Positions 27,303 to 36,400 are shown, numbered from the stretch's first letter. The stretch: 64,000 nt of DNA from Cognatiluteimonas lumbrici (GCF_006476065.1 NZ_ML636798.1:912906-976905); one strand, 5' to 3'. The notes: a model not told the origin generated them from the sequence alone. Numbers and translations are program-made.

Positions 27303-27671
27303 ATGGCCTACATGGACGGATTCGTGGCGGCGGTCCCCACCGCCAACCAGCAGAAGTACCTGGATCACGCCAACAAGGGCGATTCGATCTTCATCGAGTT
27401 CGGCGCCACCCGCGTCGTCGAGTGCTGGGGCGACGACGTCCCGGACGGCACCCTCACCGACTTCCGCAAGGCGGTGCAGGCGAAGGACGACGAGACGGTG
27501 GTGTTCGCGTGGATCGAGTGGCCGGACAAGGCCACGCGCGACGCCGGGATGCAGAAGATGATGGAGGATCCGCGGATGGCCGATAACCCCATGCCGTTCG
27601 ACGGCAAGCGGCTGATCTACGGGGGCTTCCGGCCGATCCTGGACCTCGGCGGCCGGAAGCCTGCCGGCTGA
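27303..27671 (+). CDS. DUF1428 family protein
   Basis: This 122-residue protein matches DUF1428 across its length: YMDGFVAAVPTANQQKYLDHA at the start, GATRVVECWGDDVPDG, VVFAWIEWPDKATRDAGMQKM, and FDGKRLIYGGFRPILD at the end. The family has an alpha/beta barrel (dimeric ferredoxin-like) fold and unknown function. GACAGGAGCAGAGCC before the ATG contains a good ribosome binding site (AGGAG). Confidence 0.88.
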   Translation: MAYMDGFVAAVPTANQQKYLDHANKGDSIFIEFGATRVVECWGDDVPDGTLTDFRKAVQAKDDETVVFAWIEWPDKATRDAGMQKMMEDPRMADNPMPFDGKRLIYGGFRPILDLGGRKPAG

Positions 27672-27679
27672 CCCCCGGG

Positions 27680-27889
27680 TCAGCTCACGCGGAACATCGG
27701 CTGGCGCGTGCGCCCCGCGGTGTAACCGTGGTGGCGTGCGCGGCGCCTGCGCGGCGCCGGGCGGGCGTGGACCGGGACCGGCTGCGGGCCCGGGAACAGC
27801 GCGGACGCAAGCTCCGCGGCGGAACTTCTGGTGTTGCTGGACTTGCCCCGTGACTTGCGACGGAAGAGGGACAGGACCTTGTGTGCTAT
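27680..27889 (-). CDS. Candidate small basic protein with an ATA start codon
   Basis: An open frame of 69 codons ends at TGA (27680-27682). At its start a perfect AAAGGAGG (27898-27905) lies 8 nt before ATA-GCA-CAC-AAG, which reads (M)AHKVLSLFRRKSRGKS. The next in-frame stop upstream is a TAA, and no ATG, GTG or TTG lies between it and the ATA. Third codon positions are mostly G or C, as in real genes here. The protein is very basic (RRRRARHHGYTAGRTR near the end), so nucleic-acid or ribosome binding is possible. I do not recognise it. An ATG-to-ATA sequence error, or a CTG start at codon 6, are the alternatives. Confidence 0.45.
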   Translation of the reverse strand: MAHKVLSLFRRKSRGKSSNTRSSAAELASALFPGPQPVPVHARPAPRRRRARHHGYTAGRTRQPMFRVS

Positions 27890-27939
27890 TTTGGGTTCCT
27901 CCTTTGTTTTTCCAATGAATACAACGGCTTACGCCGCGT

Positions 27940-27968
27940 ATTGTAGCACACCCGGAGTTTTATGAACA
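27940..27968 (-). promoter_or_regulatory. Strong predicted promoter (extended -10) for the small basic ORF
   Basis: On the minus strand TGTTCA (27963-27968), a 17-nt spacer, then TACAAT (27940-27945) preceded by TGC gives an extended -10 (TGnTACAAT). A small palindrome (CGGC-TTAC-GCCG, 27925-27936) lies over the expected start of transcription. The AT-rich patch stands out in this GC-rich genome. Confidence 0.5.
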
Positions 27969-27984
27969 GGGGGCTCGACCGGCC

Positions 27985-28182
27985 TCAGCCAGCGCTTGGC
28001 GGGGCCGGCGCGTTGCGCGCCTCCCAGGCAGCCAGCGCCGCCTCGTAGTCCTCGAGCTGCTGCTCGTAGACGTCGTTGACGCACATCGCGCAGCCGTCGC
28101 CGCAGCAGTCGCCCGGCAACGGCTTCTCCGGCGGCACCGGCCGCGGATCGTGGGGTGTCGCGTCGGACTTCCCGGCAACCAC
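27985..28182 (-). CDS. Oxidoreductase-like domain protein (small Cys-rich)
   Basis: This 65-residue protein has the Oxidored-like signature: PLPGDCCGDGCAMCVNDVYEQQL followed by a YEAALAAWEAR helix, with four clustered cysteines (CC-x3-C-x2-C) that could bind a metal or cycle disulfides. The start is GTG at 28182, 2 nt after the stop of the DsbA-like gene and preceded by GGAAGGG, so the two are co-translated. The ORF is small, but the motif is specific. Confidence 0.75.
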   Translation of the reverse strand: MVAGKSDATPHDPRPVPPEKPLPGDCCGDGCAMCVNDVYEQQLEDYEAALAAWEARNAPAPPSAG

Positions 28183-28184
28183 GT

Positions 28185-28856
28185 TCAGCCCTTCCGCTTC
28201 TCCGCGGCGACCTGGCGCAGCGCCTGTTCGAACACCTCGGGCGGCTGCCCGCCGGAGATCAGGTGCTTGCGCTCGAGGATGATCGCCGGCACCGCGCGGA
28301 TGCCGTGGGACTGGAAGAACTGCTCGCCGATGCGGACCTCGTCGGCAAAGGCGCCGGACGCGAGGATCTCCCGCGCGCGCGCCTCCGGCAGCCCGGCCTC
28401 GCCCGCGATCGCCACCAGGGTGTCGTGGTCGGACACGTTGCGGCCCTCGCTGAAGTACGCCCGCAGCAGCCCGTGCTTGAGCGCACGCTGCTTGTCCTCG
28501 CCTTCGCCTTCCGCCCAGTGCAGCAGCCGGTGTGCGTCGAAAGTGTTGTAGATGCGGCTGCGCCTGGCCATGTCGAAGGTGAAGCCCAGGGCGGCGCCGC
28601 GGTCGACGATGACCTGCTGGTTGGCGGCGGCCTGCTCGGCCGACATGCCGTACTTGCGCTGCAGGTGGCCCTCGGCGTCCTCGCCTTCCGCGGGCATCTG
28701 CGGATTCAGCTCGAACGGCTGGAAGTGGATCTCGGCCTCGACCTCGCCGCGGGTGCGCTCCAGCGCCCGTTCCAGCGACATCAGGCCCACGGCGCACCAG
28801 GGGCAGACCACGTCGGAGACGAAATCGATGCGCAGGCGGGTGGGAGTGGCGTCCAT
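28185..28856 (-). CDS. DsbA family oxidoreductase (FrnE-like)
   Basis: This 223-residue cytoplasmic protein has the thioredoxin-fold active site CPWC in FVSDVVCPWCAVGLMSLE, an all-helical insert (about 70-165) and the cis-proline loop RAVPAIILERK. This layout fits FrnE-type dithiol oxidoreductases. No signal peptide is present when the ATG at 28856 (protein MDATPTRLRID) is used; longer starts add an unrelated stretch. It is followed by the small Cys-rich gene. Confidence 0.88.
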   Translation of the reverse strand: MDATPTRLRIDFVSDVVCPWCAVGLMSLERALERTRGEVEAEIHFQPFELNPQMPAEGEDAEGHLQRKYGMSAEQAAANQQVIVDRGAALGFTFDMARRSRIYNTFDAHRLLHWAEGEGEDKQRALKHGLLRAYFSEGRNVSDHDTLVAIAGEAGLPEARAREILASGAFADEVRIGEQFFQSHGIRAVPAIILERKHLISGGQPPEVFEQALRQVAAEKRKG

Positions 28857-28899
28857 GCCGCTAAGATCGCACATCACGCGTGTCCCGGGAGTCGTCGCC

Positions 28900-29304
28900 A
28901 TGTCCATGCGCACCGCCAGCGGTACTTTCGATGTCCAGATCGCGCCGCAGCAGCCCGACAACCCGCAGGCCGAGGCCGCCGGCCTGGTTCGGCTGTCGCT
29001 GGACAAGCGCTACCACGGCCCGCTGGACGCCACCGCCCAGGGCGAGATGCTGGCGGACAGCGGCGGCGGCAAGAAGGACGGCGCCTACGTGGCGATGGAG
29101 CGCGTCACCGGCACGCTCGATGGCCGCAGCGGCTCGTTCGCGCTGGTGCACCGGGCGCTGCTGCGCGACAACGTGCCGCAGGAGTGGACCGTCACCGTGG
29201 TCCCCGGCTCGGGCACCGAGGCGCTGGCCGGGCTGGAGGGCTCGCTGCGGATCAGCGTCCGCGACGGCCAGCACCACTACGCGTTCGAATACCTGCTCGA
29301 CTGA
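28900..29304 (+). CDS. DUF3224 family protein
   Basis: This 134-residue protein matches the DUF3224 pattern: SGTFDVQ at the start, RLSLDKRYHGPLDATAQGEML, VAMERVTGTLDGRSGSFALVH, and a last strand HHYAFEYLLD. It is predicted to be an all-beta barrel without signal peptide; its function is unknown. It is divergent from the DsbA-like gene with 43 nt between. A start 6 nt downstream is equally possible. Confidence 0.85.
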   Translation: MSMRTASGTFDVQIAPQQPDNPQAEAAGLVRLSLDKRYHGPLDATAQGEMLADSGGGKKDGAYVAMERVTGTLDGRSGSFALVHRALLRDNVPQEWTVTVVPGSGTEALAGLEGSLRISVRDGQHHYAFEYLLD

Positions 29305-29485
29305 TGGTTGGTGACGCCGAGGCGCACCGTCATCCCGGCCAAGTCCCTGTCGTCGACGAACCGGTAGTCCCCCAGGCCCTCGCACTGACGCCCGCCGGAA
29401 GTCAGCCCCCCGTTGACCCAGGTCAGGACGCCGCGCGCGTGCCGGGTGCATCCTAGGCGCGTCCCCCAGTGCGTGGAGCACGCCA

Positions 29486-30673
29486 ATGCCGCCTCCAGTA
29501 GCTGTTCGCCCGCGACCGCCAGCGCGATGCAAGCTCCTTGCCGGACTGCTGGCAGCCGGCGGCCTCGCCACTACCTTCGGCGCGGCCGCCCAGTCCGCGG
29601 ACCCCTCCGGCTGGCAATTCAGCGGCGACCTGCGCGGCGGCTGGTTCGCCAGCGAGCGCACCGCGCGCGACGGCAGCGAGAGCGAGCAGGATGCGTTCAA
29701 CGCGCGCCTGCGGCTGGCCGCCGAACGCAGCCTCGACGAGCGCTGGCGGGTGCGCGCGCGGGTCGCGGGCCGCTTCAGCAGCGACCAGGACGGCACCGAC
29801 GTCTACCTGCGCGGCTACGCCCCGACCCGCAGCGGCGCCGCCTTCGGCGACGTCACCCTCGACGAGGCCTACCTCGGATACCAGGCGCCGGAGGATGGGT
29901 TGCGCATGAAGCTCGGCCGCTTCCAGACCGCGTTCGCCCTGCCCGGCGTGGCCTCGAAGGGCCTGGACCGCAACGACAGCCCGAACATCGACGTGCAGTG
30001 GACCGACGGCGTGCACCTCGACATGCCGGTCGCCGGCGACTGGCGTGCGCACCTGATCGGCCAGTATCGCCACCGCAAGGGCAGCGGCGGCGTCGCCCAC
30101 GCACCGCTGGACTTCAGCGACGACGGCAGCCGCGCCACGCTGTTCCTCGGGCTGGAGAACAAGCAGCGCGTCGGGCCGGTCACCCAGCGCATGCTGTCGC
30201 TGACCTGGATGCCGGACAGCCTCGCCGACCGCGGCCTGGCCGATCCCTCGCGCTCGGACTACGTGGCCGTGGATGCGCGCATCGCCGCCGAGTGGCCGCT
30301 GCGCGAGGGCGGGCCGCGCTTCGTCGCCGGCGCCGAGGTCGGCTACGCGCTGGAGACGCCGCTGGACAGCGCCACCGACACCGGCGGTGCCGGCGAGACC
30401 GGCGGCTTCGCCTGGCAGGTGCTGGCCAGCGTCTACGACTTCGCGCCGAAGCACCACATCGGGATCGCGGTCGGCAGCGCCGACGCCGGCTGGCTGCTGT
30501 CGCCCGACTACCGTCCAAACGACCGCTCGGCCGAGATCCGGTACCAGTGGCAGTTCCTGCCGAAGACCTCGATGGAGGCGCGCTTCCGCGAGCGCACCGA
30601 ACTCGAACATCCGCTCGGCACGCGCCCGCGCGTGGACCGCGATGTCTACGTGCGCATCACCCACAAGTTCTGA
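29486..30673 (+). CDS. Outer-membrane beta-barrel protein (porin-like)
   Basis: This 395-residue protein has a signal peptide ending about residue 36 (AAGGLATTFGAAAQS) and alternating hydrophobic strands (for example VRARVAGRFSSDQ and MKLGRFQTAF). It ends in DVYVRITHKF with the aromatic C-terminal residue recognised by the Bam machinery. The family is not certain; it resembles predicted porins or alginate-export-like barrels. The His-rich lipoprotein gene follows by 18 nt, probably in one operon. Confidence 0.7.
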   Translation: MPPPVAVRPRPPARCKLLAGLLAAGGLATTFGAAAQSADPSGWQFSGDLRGGWFASERTARDGSESEQDAFNARLRLAAERSLDERWRVRARVAGRFSSDQDGTDVYLRGYAPTRSGAAFGDVTLDEAYLGYQAPEDGLRMKLGRFQTAFALPGVASKGLDRNDSPNIDVQWTDGVHLDMPVAGDWRAHLIGQYRHRKGSGGVAHAPLDFSDDGSRATLFLGLENKQRVGPVTQRMLSLTWMPDSLADRGLADPSRSDYVAVDARIAAEWPLREGGPRFVAGAEVGYALETPLDSATDTGGAGETGGFAWQVLASVYDFAPKHHIGIAVGSADAGWLLSPDYRPNDRSAEIRYQWQFLPKTSMEARFRERTELEHPLGTRPRVDRDVYVRITHKF

Positions 30674-30691
30674 TCCGTCCAGGAGGACACC

Positions 30692-31252
30692 ATGAAGCTG
30701 AAGCAGACTTCCCTCGCGCTGGCGCTTGCACTGGCCGTGGGCGCGCTCGCGTCCGGTTGCACGCAGCAGCCGGCGGCCACGGACGCCGATGCGGTCGCCG
30801 AAGCCGGCGCCACCCATGATGCCGCGGACGCCCATGCCGGCGCCGACGCGCACGCCGATGCGGACCATGCGCACGCCATCGCGAATGCCGGCGGCACCGA
30901 CTTCCCGGTCCCGGCCAACCATGTGCGCTGGACGCCGGACGCGCCGCTGATGGAAGGCATGTCGCGCGTGCGCACGGCGCTCGCCGGCCTGGAAGCCGAG
31001 TCGCACCCGACCGATGCCACCATCGCGGCGCTGGCCGCCGACATCGATGCCGCGGTCGCGTACATGTTCGCCAACTGCAAGCTGCCGACCGAGCCGGACA
31101 TCGCGCTGCACGCGATCCTCGCGCGGCTGATGGCCGGCAGCGAGGCGCTGAAGGCGAATCCGTCCGACGCCTCGCCGGTGGCCGACATGCACGCTGCGTT
31201 GCACAACTACGCGGAACTGTTCGACGATCCGGCCGGCGGCCCGGGCACCTGA
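30692..31252 (+). CDS. His-rich lipoprotein (DnrO-like)
   Basis: This 186-residue lipoprotein has lipobox ALASGC (Cys23). A His/Asp/Ala-rich segment (about residues 42-62, THDAADAHAGADAHADADHA) looks able to bind a metal such as zinc, copper or nickel. A C-terminal helical domain (about 90-175) follows. It has an AGGAGG site and follows the barrel gene, so the pair may act in metal uptake or sensing at the envelope. The DnrO-like name is a tentative match. Confidence 0.65.
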   Translation: MKLKQTSLALALALAVGALASGCTQQPAATDADAVAEAGATHDAADAHAGADAHADADHAHAIANAGGTDFPVPANHVRWTPDAPLMEGMSRVRTALAGLEAESHPTDATIAALAADIDAAVAYMFANCKLPTEPDIALHAILARLMAGSEALKANPSDASPVADMHAALHNYAELFDDPAGGPGT

Positions 31253-31271
31253 GGCCCGGGGTGCTTTCCGG

Positions 31272-32756
31272 CTACGGCCGCTGCCGCCCGACCCGCGAGC
31301 GGCGCCGACCGTAGGCGAAGTAGATGACCATGCCAGCCGCCAGCCACACCGCGAAGCGCACCCAGGTCAGCGTGGTCAAGTTGAGCATCAGGTAGAAGCA
31401 CAGCAGCGCCGAGGCGATCGGCAGCACCGGTACGAACGGCACGCGGTAGGCGCGCGGCAGGTCCGGGCGCTTGCGCCGCAGCACCACCACGCCAATGCTG
31501 ACCAGCACGAACGCCGACAGCGTTCCGATGTTGATCATCTCCTCGAGGATCTCGACCCGGGTGAAGCCGGCCAGCAAGGCCACCACCACGCCGCACAGCA
31601 CCTGCAGCCGCACCGGCGTCCTGCGGGTGTCCGAGGTGACGCTCAGCCAGCGCGGCAGCAGGCCGTCGCGGCTCATCGCAAGCAGCACCCGCGCCAGCCC
31701 CATCAGCAGCACCATGATCACCGTGGTCAGGCCGACCAGGATGCCGACCGAGATCACCTGCGCCGCCCACTCCGCGCCGACCGCGATGAAGGCGGTCGCC
31801 AGCGAAGGATTCTCGGCCGCGGCCAGCACCGTGTACGGCACCATCCCGGTCAGCGCCAGCGACACCAGCAGGTAGAGCGCGGTGACCAGCGCCAGCCCGC
31901 CGAAGATCCCGCGCGGCAGCGTCTTCTGCGGATCCTTCACCTCCTCCGCGGAGGTGGCGACGACATCGAAGCCGATGAAGGCGAAGAACACCAGCGCCGC
32001 GCCCGACAGCACACCGGCGACACCGTACTTCGCCGGCACCGCGCCGGTGGCCCACGAGAACAGCGACTGCGACCAGACGTCGGCGTCGGTGCCCGCCGTT
32101 GGCGCCGACGGCGGAATGAACGGCGTGAAGTTCTCCACCCGCAGGTAGGTGAAGCCGACCACGATCACGAACAGCACGATGCCGACCTTGATCACGGTGA
32201 ACACGTTGTTGACCCGCGCCGACAGCTTGGTGCCCTGCACCAGCAGCGCGGTGAACACCGCGACGATGAACAGCGGCCCCCAGTCCATCGCCAGCCCGAA
32301 CACGCCGATGGTGGTCGGGATGTGCACGTCGAACAGGTCGAACACCGCCGCGAGGTAGATGCCCCAGTACTTGGCGATCACCGCGGCCGCGGTCAGCAGC
32401 TCCAGGATCAGGTCCCAGCCGATGATCCAGGCCAGGAACTCGCCGAGCGTGGCGTAGGTGTAGGTGTAGGCGCTGCCCGCGACCGGGATCGACGAGGCGA
32501 ACTCCGCGTAGCACATGATCGCCAGCGCGCAGGTCAGCGCCGCCAGCACGAACGACAGCGTGGTCGCGGGCCCGGCGAAGTCGCCCGCCGCGCGCGCCCC
32601 GACCGAGAAGATGCCGGCGCCGACCGCCACTGCCACACCGAGGATCATCAGGTCCCAGGCACTCAGTGAACGCTTGAGCTGGTGCCCCGGCTCGGCGGCA
32701 TCCGCAATGGACTGTTCGATGGTCTTGGTGCGGGCCAGGCTGTGGAGGAAGCTCAT
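31272..32756 (-). CDS. APC superfamily amino acid permease (CAT type)
   Basis: This 494-residue inner-membrane permease has twelve or more helices. WDLMILGVAVAVGAGIFSVG is the conserved first helix with the substrate-contacting GxG, and VLFVIVVGFTYLR and FFAFIGFDVVATSAEEVKDP (helices 5-6) are typical of cationic amino acid transporters. It imports amino acids by proton coupling; the precise substrate is not shown. It is divergent from the gluconokinase gene with 50 nt between the starts. Confidence 0.9.
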   Translation of the reverse strand: MSFLHSLARTKTIEQSIADAAEPGHQLKRSLSAWDLMILGVAVAVGAGIFSVGARAAGDFAGPATTLSFVLAALTCALAIMCYAEFASSIPVAGSAYTYTYATLGEFLAWIIGWDLILELLTAAAVIAKYWGIYLAAVFDLFDVHIPTTIGVFGLAMDWGPLFIVAVFTALLVQGTKLSARVNNVFTVIKVGIVLFVIVVGFTYLRVENFTPFIPPSAPTAGTDADVWSQSLFSWATGAVPAKYGVAGVLSGAALVFFAFIGFDVVATSAEEVKDPQKTLPRGIFGGLALVTALYLLVSLALTGMVPYTVLAAAENPSLATAFIAVGAEWAAQVISVGILVGLTTVIMVLLMGLARVLLAMSRDGLLPRWLSVTSDTRRTPVRLQVLCGVVVALLAGFTRVEILEEMINIGTLSAFVLVSIGVVVLRRKRPDLPRAYRVPFVPVLPIASALLCFYLMLNLTTLTWVRFAVWLAAGMVIYFAYGRRRSRVGRQRP

Positions 32757-32806
32757 CGATGTTTCCGATCACCGGGCCCAACGCCGTCCGTCCTTACTCT
32801 ACTCCC

Positions 32807-33319
32807 ATGGCCAGCAGCCCCAGCGCCATCGTCGTGATCGGAGTCGCCGGCAGCGGCAAGACCACGGTCGCGCGTGAACTCGCCGCGCACTTCGGCTTCG
32901 AATTCCTGGACGCCGACGACTTCCACTCGGCCGATGCCCGGTCTGGCATGGCGGCCGGAATTCCCCTGACCGACAGCGAGCGTGAACCGTGGGTCCAGAC
33001 CCTGGCGGATGAACTGCGCCGCCATGCGCGATCAGGGCGCTCGACGGTCCTCGCCTTCTCGGGACTGCGCGCCGCGCACCGGCAACGCCTGCGCGACAGC
33101 GGCGTGCCGCTGCGCTTCGTGTACCTGCAGGCGCCGCCGCACGTGATCGCGGGGCGGCTGGCCACCCGCAACGACCACTTCATGCCGCCCGAACTGCTCG
33201 CCAGCCAGCTCGATGCGCTGCAGGTCCCCGACCACGAGCCCGACGTGCTGGCGCTAAACACCGACCGCCCCCTCGCCGAGGTGGTCGAGCGCGCGGTGGC
33301 GGCGTTGTCCGCGTCGTAG
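32807..33319 (+). CDS. gntK: Gluconokinase
   Basis: This 170-residue kinase phosphorylates D-gluconate to 6-phosphogluconate for the pentose phosphate or Entner-Doudoroff route. Walker A is GVAGSGKTT (residues 11-19). The substrate segment [22 protein letters not shown] and TDSEREPWV are specific to the GntK family. The ATG at 32807 gives a normal length; an ATG 48 nt earlier would add an unrelated leader. No gluconate transporter is adjacent. Confidence 0.88.
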   Translation: MASSPSAIVVIGVAGSGKTTVARELAAHFGFEFLDADDFHSADARSGMAAGIPLTDSEREPWVQTLADELRRHARSGRSTVLAFSGLRAAHRQRLRDSGVPLRFVYLQAPPHVIAGRLATRNDHFMPPELLASQLDALQVPDHEPDVLALNTDRPLAEVVERAVAALSAS

Positions 33320-33383
33320 CGCCTTCACCCGGATGCGACCCGCCGGTTCCTACCGTGGAACCAGACCTTCGCGGAGCCACGCC

Positions 33384-34455
<1,072 letters not shown>

Positions 34456-34470
34456 GTACGCGCCGACCTG

Positions 34471-34797
34471 CTAGCGATCGTCCGCCATCAATGCGTCCAG
34501 GCCACGCGCCGCGTTCCAGATGCGAAGGACCTCCACGTGGTCCGGAAGCTCGATGTAATACACCAGGTACGTCTCGAACCCGCGGACCGGGAAGAACCGG
34601 AGGGGCTCAGGCAGGTCCGGCATGACTCGTTCGTGTCGAGGTGAACCGGACGCCGGGTAGCGACCGATCAGTTCCAGCGTGACATGCCCCTGGGCAAGGA
34701 ATCGCTCGCCCAACGCCAGGCCGCCTTTCCGCGCGTGCCACCGCGCGCCCTCGGCAACGTCACGCCTGGCGGCCGGGCGCCACTCAATCGGCTTCAC
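34471..34797 (-). CDS. ParE-family toxin (RelE/ParE superfamily)
   Basis: This 108-residue toxin opens PIEWRPAARRDVAEGARWHAR and has the LRFFPVRGFETYLVYYIELP and VEVLRIWNAARG strands of the ParE fold. ParE toxins poison DNA gyrase, while RelE relatives cut mRNA; the branch leans to ParE. The start lies 14 nt inside the ParD stop region, so the two are translationally coupled. It is probably active; no disruption is seen. Confidence 0.86.
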   Translation of the reverse strand: MKPIEWRPAARRDVAEGARWHARKGGLALGERFLAQGHVTLELIGRYPASGSPRHERVMPDLPEPLRFFPVRGFETYLVYYIELPDHVEVLRIWNAARGLDALMADDR

Positions 34798-35041
34798 GGG
34801 CCGCGTGTTCGCGCAATTCCTTGCGCATCTGCTCGAAGGTTTGCTTCGTCACCGGCTCGGCGGGCCCGGAGGCCAGGCCCTCGGCAATCAGCCGGCGTAG
34901 CAGCTCTTCGGCCTTGGCCCGCTGGCGCTGGCGGATCAGGTCACGCATGTAATCCGAGGTGCTGGCGTACCCACCCTCGCGGACTTCCTCGTCCACGAAC
35001 CGCTTCAGCTGATCCGGCAGGGACATGTTCATGGTGGCCAT
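34784..35041 (-). CDS. ParD-family antitoxin
   Basis: This 85-residue antitoxin starts MNMSLPDQLKRFVDEEVREG (ribbon-helix-helix DNA-binding region) with YASTSDYMRDLIRQR, the classic ParD pattern. The C-terminal Glu-rich half (TFEQMRKELREH) would wrap ParE. It represses its operon; a perfect palindrome lies just upstream of its ATG. Confidence 0.88.
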   Translation of the reverse strand: MATMNMSLPDQLKRFVDEEVREGGYASTSDYMRDLIRQRQRAKAEELLRRLIAEGLASGPAEPVTKQTFEQMRKELREHAAREAD

Positions 35042-35052
35042 TGGGACACCTC

Positions 35053-35069
35053 ATGGCAAAGATTGCCAT
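35053..35069. promoter_or_regulatory. Palindromic operator of parDE
   Basis: ATGGCAA (35053-35059) and TTGCCAT (35063-35069) are perfect arms around AGA, ending 11 nt before the ParD start at 35041. It is the expected ParD binding site; binding is inferred. Confidence 0.65.
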
Positions 35070-35145
35070 CAGGGTGCGCCGCGGCTGCCCGTCAGTCAAA
35101 TCCGCATGGCTCTTCCGCCTTGCGGCCTCAGGCGGCGTGGCGTAC

Positions 35146-35162
35146 GGTAAGGATTCCTTACC
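35146..35162. promoter_or_regulatory. Palindromic operator of the AbrB-PIN pair
   Basis: GGTAAGGA-T-TCCTTACC is a perfect palindrome with 8-bp arms, 17 nt upstream of the antitoxin ATG. It is an AT-containing island in the divergent region with parDE and probably the AbrB-type binding site. Confidence 0.65.
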
Positions 35163-35179
35163 CTGTCGTCGCCCCGGCC

Positions 35180-35461
35180 ATGCTCGCCAAGCTCACCAGC
35201 AAGAACCAGCTGACGCTGCCCAAGGCTGCCGTCGAAGCTGCCGGCAACCCCGAGTACTTCGAGATCGAGGTCCGCGCCGGGCAACTGGTGCTGACCCCGG
35301 TGCGCATCCAGCGCGCCGACGCCGTGCGTGCAAAGCTCGCCGAACTCCGGTTGGGAGACGACGATCTTGCCGAGGCGGTGGCCTGGGCCCGTCGTACCGA
35401 AGGCCGGCGCGTCGCGGAGCCCAAGGCCGGCTACAAGCCAGTGCGCAAGCGCAAGCCGTGA
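35180..35461 (+). CDS. AbrB/MazE-like antitoxin
   Basis: This 93-residue protein opens with the SpoVT/AbrB swapped-hairpin domain (LTSKNQLTLPKAAVEAAG, then YFEIEVRAGQLVLTPV) and has a charged C-terminus that should bind the toxin. The ATG at 35180 follows the operator; the frame opens upstream without a good site. Its stop overlaps the PIN gene's GTG (GTGA). It neutralises a PIN ribonuclease in related pairs. Confidence 0.85.
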   Translation: MLAKLTSKNQLTLPKAAVEAAGNPEYFEIEVRAGQLVLTPVRIQRADAVRAKLAELRLGDDDLAEAVAWARRTEGRRVAEPKAGYKPVRKRKP

Positions 35462-35814
35462 CCGGCCGCGCACGCGGTGCCCCGCGCTGGGTCCTCGATA
35501 CCAATGTCGTCCTGGCGGCACTGGTGAGGCCGGGCGGCACGTGCGGGAAGCTGCGACTCGCGTGGCAGTCGCGTTTGCTGATTCCGTTGGCGAGCAGCGA
35601 GACGATCGCGGAACTCGTCCGCGTACTGGCCTATCCAAAGTTCCGGCTGGCACCCGAAGAACAACAGGACCTCCTTGCCGACTACCTGCCCTGGGTGGAA
35701 GCAGGCAACGCCGAGGCACTCGTGACCGGAGACGCGGACCTGCATGCGGCCACTCCGTTACGGGGCGTCGAGATCATCACGCCGTCGCAGGCGATCGGGC
35801 GCCTGTCCGATTAG
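35458..35814 (+). CDS. PIN-domain toxin lacking its central acidic block (probably inactive)
   Basis: This 118-residue protein of the COG1569-like PIN family starts at GTG (35458), overlapping the antitoxin stop. The first acidic motif LDTNVVLAAL (Asp14), the EL-VLAYPKFRL segment (Glu48, Glu52) and VTGDADL (Asp92, Asp94) are present. The usual segment between DYLP and the GNAEALVTGD motif, with the third catalytic acid (RDPDDxxFL type), is missing, and the frame is intact. The protein is about 20-25 residues shorter than usual. Family knowledge says PIN RNases need the acid cluster for magnesium, so activity is doubtful. Confidence 0.78.
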   Translation: MTGRARGAPRWVLDTNVVLAALVRPGGTCGKLRLAWQSRLLIPLASSETIAELVRVLAYPKFRLAPEEQQDLLADYLPWVEAGNAEALVTGDADLHAATPLRGVEIITPSQAIGRLSD

Positions 35815-35833
35815 CGCGGATGGACTGACCCGC

Positions 35834-36400
35834 TCAGGGGCAGGTCGTGACCTGGTTGGCGCAGGTGCCGGTGGTCCAGCCGCGCACCTCGCGGCCGAGC
35901 AGCGTGCCCTCGAGCGAGACCCAGTCGCCGCGGCAGTCGAGCAGGCGGGTGACCACCGTCGAGTCGGAGCCCCACAGCACACCGTCCTCGTCCAGCGCCG
36001 CCAGCTTCGCGACGACGGCCGCCTCGCCCGACGGCTCCGCGTACAGGTGCACGTGGTTGAGCACCAGCCCGAGGTACTCGCCGGAGACCCAGCCGTCGCC
36101 CTTGAACACGATGCTCGGCAGCGCGTCGAGGATCGGGTTGTCGGCCATGGCCAGCGACACGCGGAACCAGCCGTCGCGCGCCTCGGTGATCGTCAGCGTG
36201 ACGCGGAAGGTGAACCCCGCGAACTCGATCGGCGCCGGCATTGTGGTGATGACCGGCGTGTCCGCGCCCGGGCCGGCATGGATGCGGCGCTCGGCCGGGG
36301 TGGTGCCGGTGGACCAGGCCTCGAGGGTGCAAGGTGTCGGCTCGGCGGCCTGGGCGCCGAGGGCGAGGACGAGGGCTAGCGCGCAGGAGAAACGTTTCAT
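35834..36400 (-). CDS. Secreted hypothetical protein (SH3-like region)
   Basis: This 188-residue protein has a clear signal peptide (CALALVLALGAQAAEP). The mature part is mostly strand-forming with six or so cysteines; GWVSGEYLGLVLNHVHLYAEP resembles a bacterial SH3-type repeat. It probably sits in the periplasm. Function is not known. The stop lies 19 nt after the PIN stop on the opposite strand. Confidence 0.7.
   Translation of the reverse strand: MKRFSCALALVLALGAQAAEPTPCTLEAWSTGTTPAERRIHAGPGADTPVITTMPAPIEFAGFTFRVTLTITEARDGWFRVSLAMADNPILDALPSIVFKGDGWVSGEYLGLVLNHVHLYAEPSGEAAVVAKLAALDEDGVLWGSDSTVVTRLLDCRGDWVSLEGTLLGREVRGWTTGTCANQVTTCP

Noticed and set aside
27736-27918. Plus-strand 60-codon ORF in the DUF1428-DsbA interval
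   Set aside because: It is antisense to the better supported minus-strand small ORF, has no ribosome binding site, and has unusual composition.
29277-29486. Minus-strand 69-codon ORF between the DUF3224 and barrel genes
   Set aside because: It has a partly protein-like stretch (GDYRFVDDRDLAGMTVRLGV) but no ribosome binding site, overlaps the DUF3224 end, and matches no family I know; it may be a gene remnant, not called.
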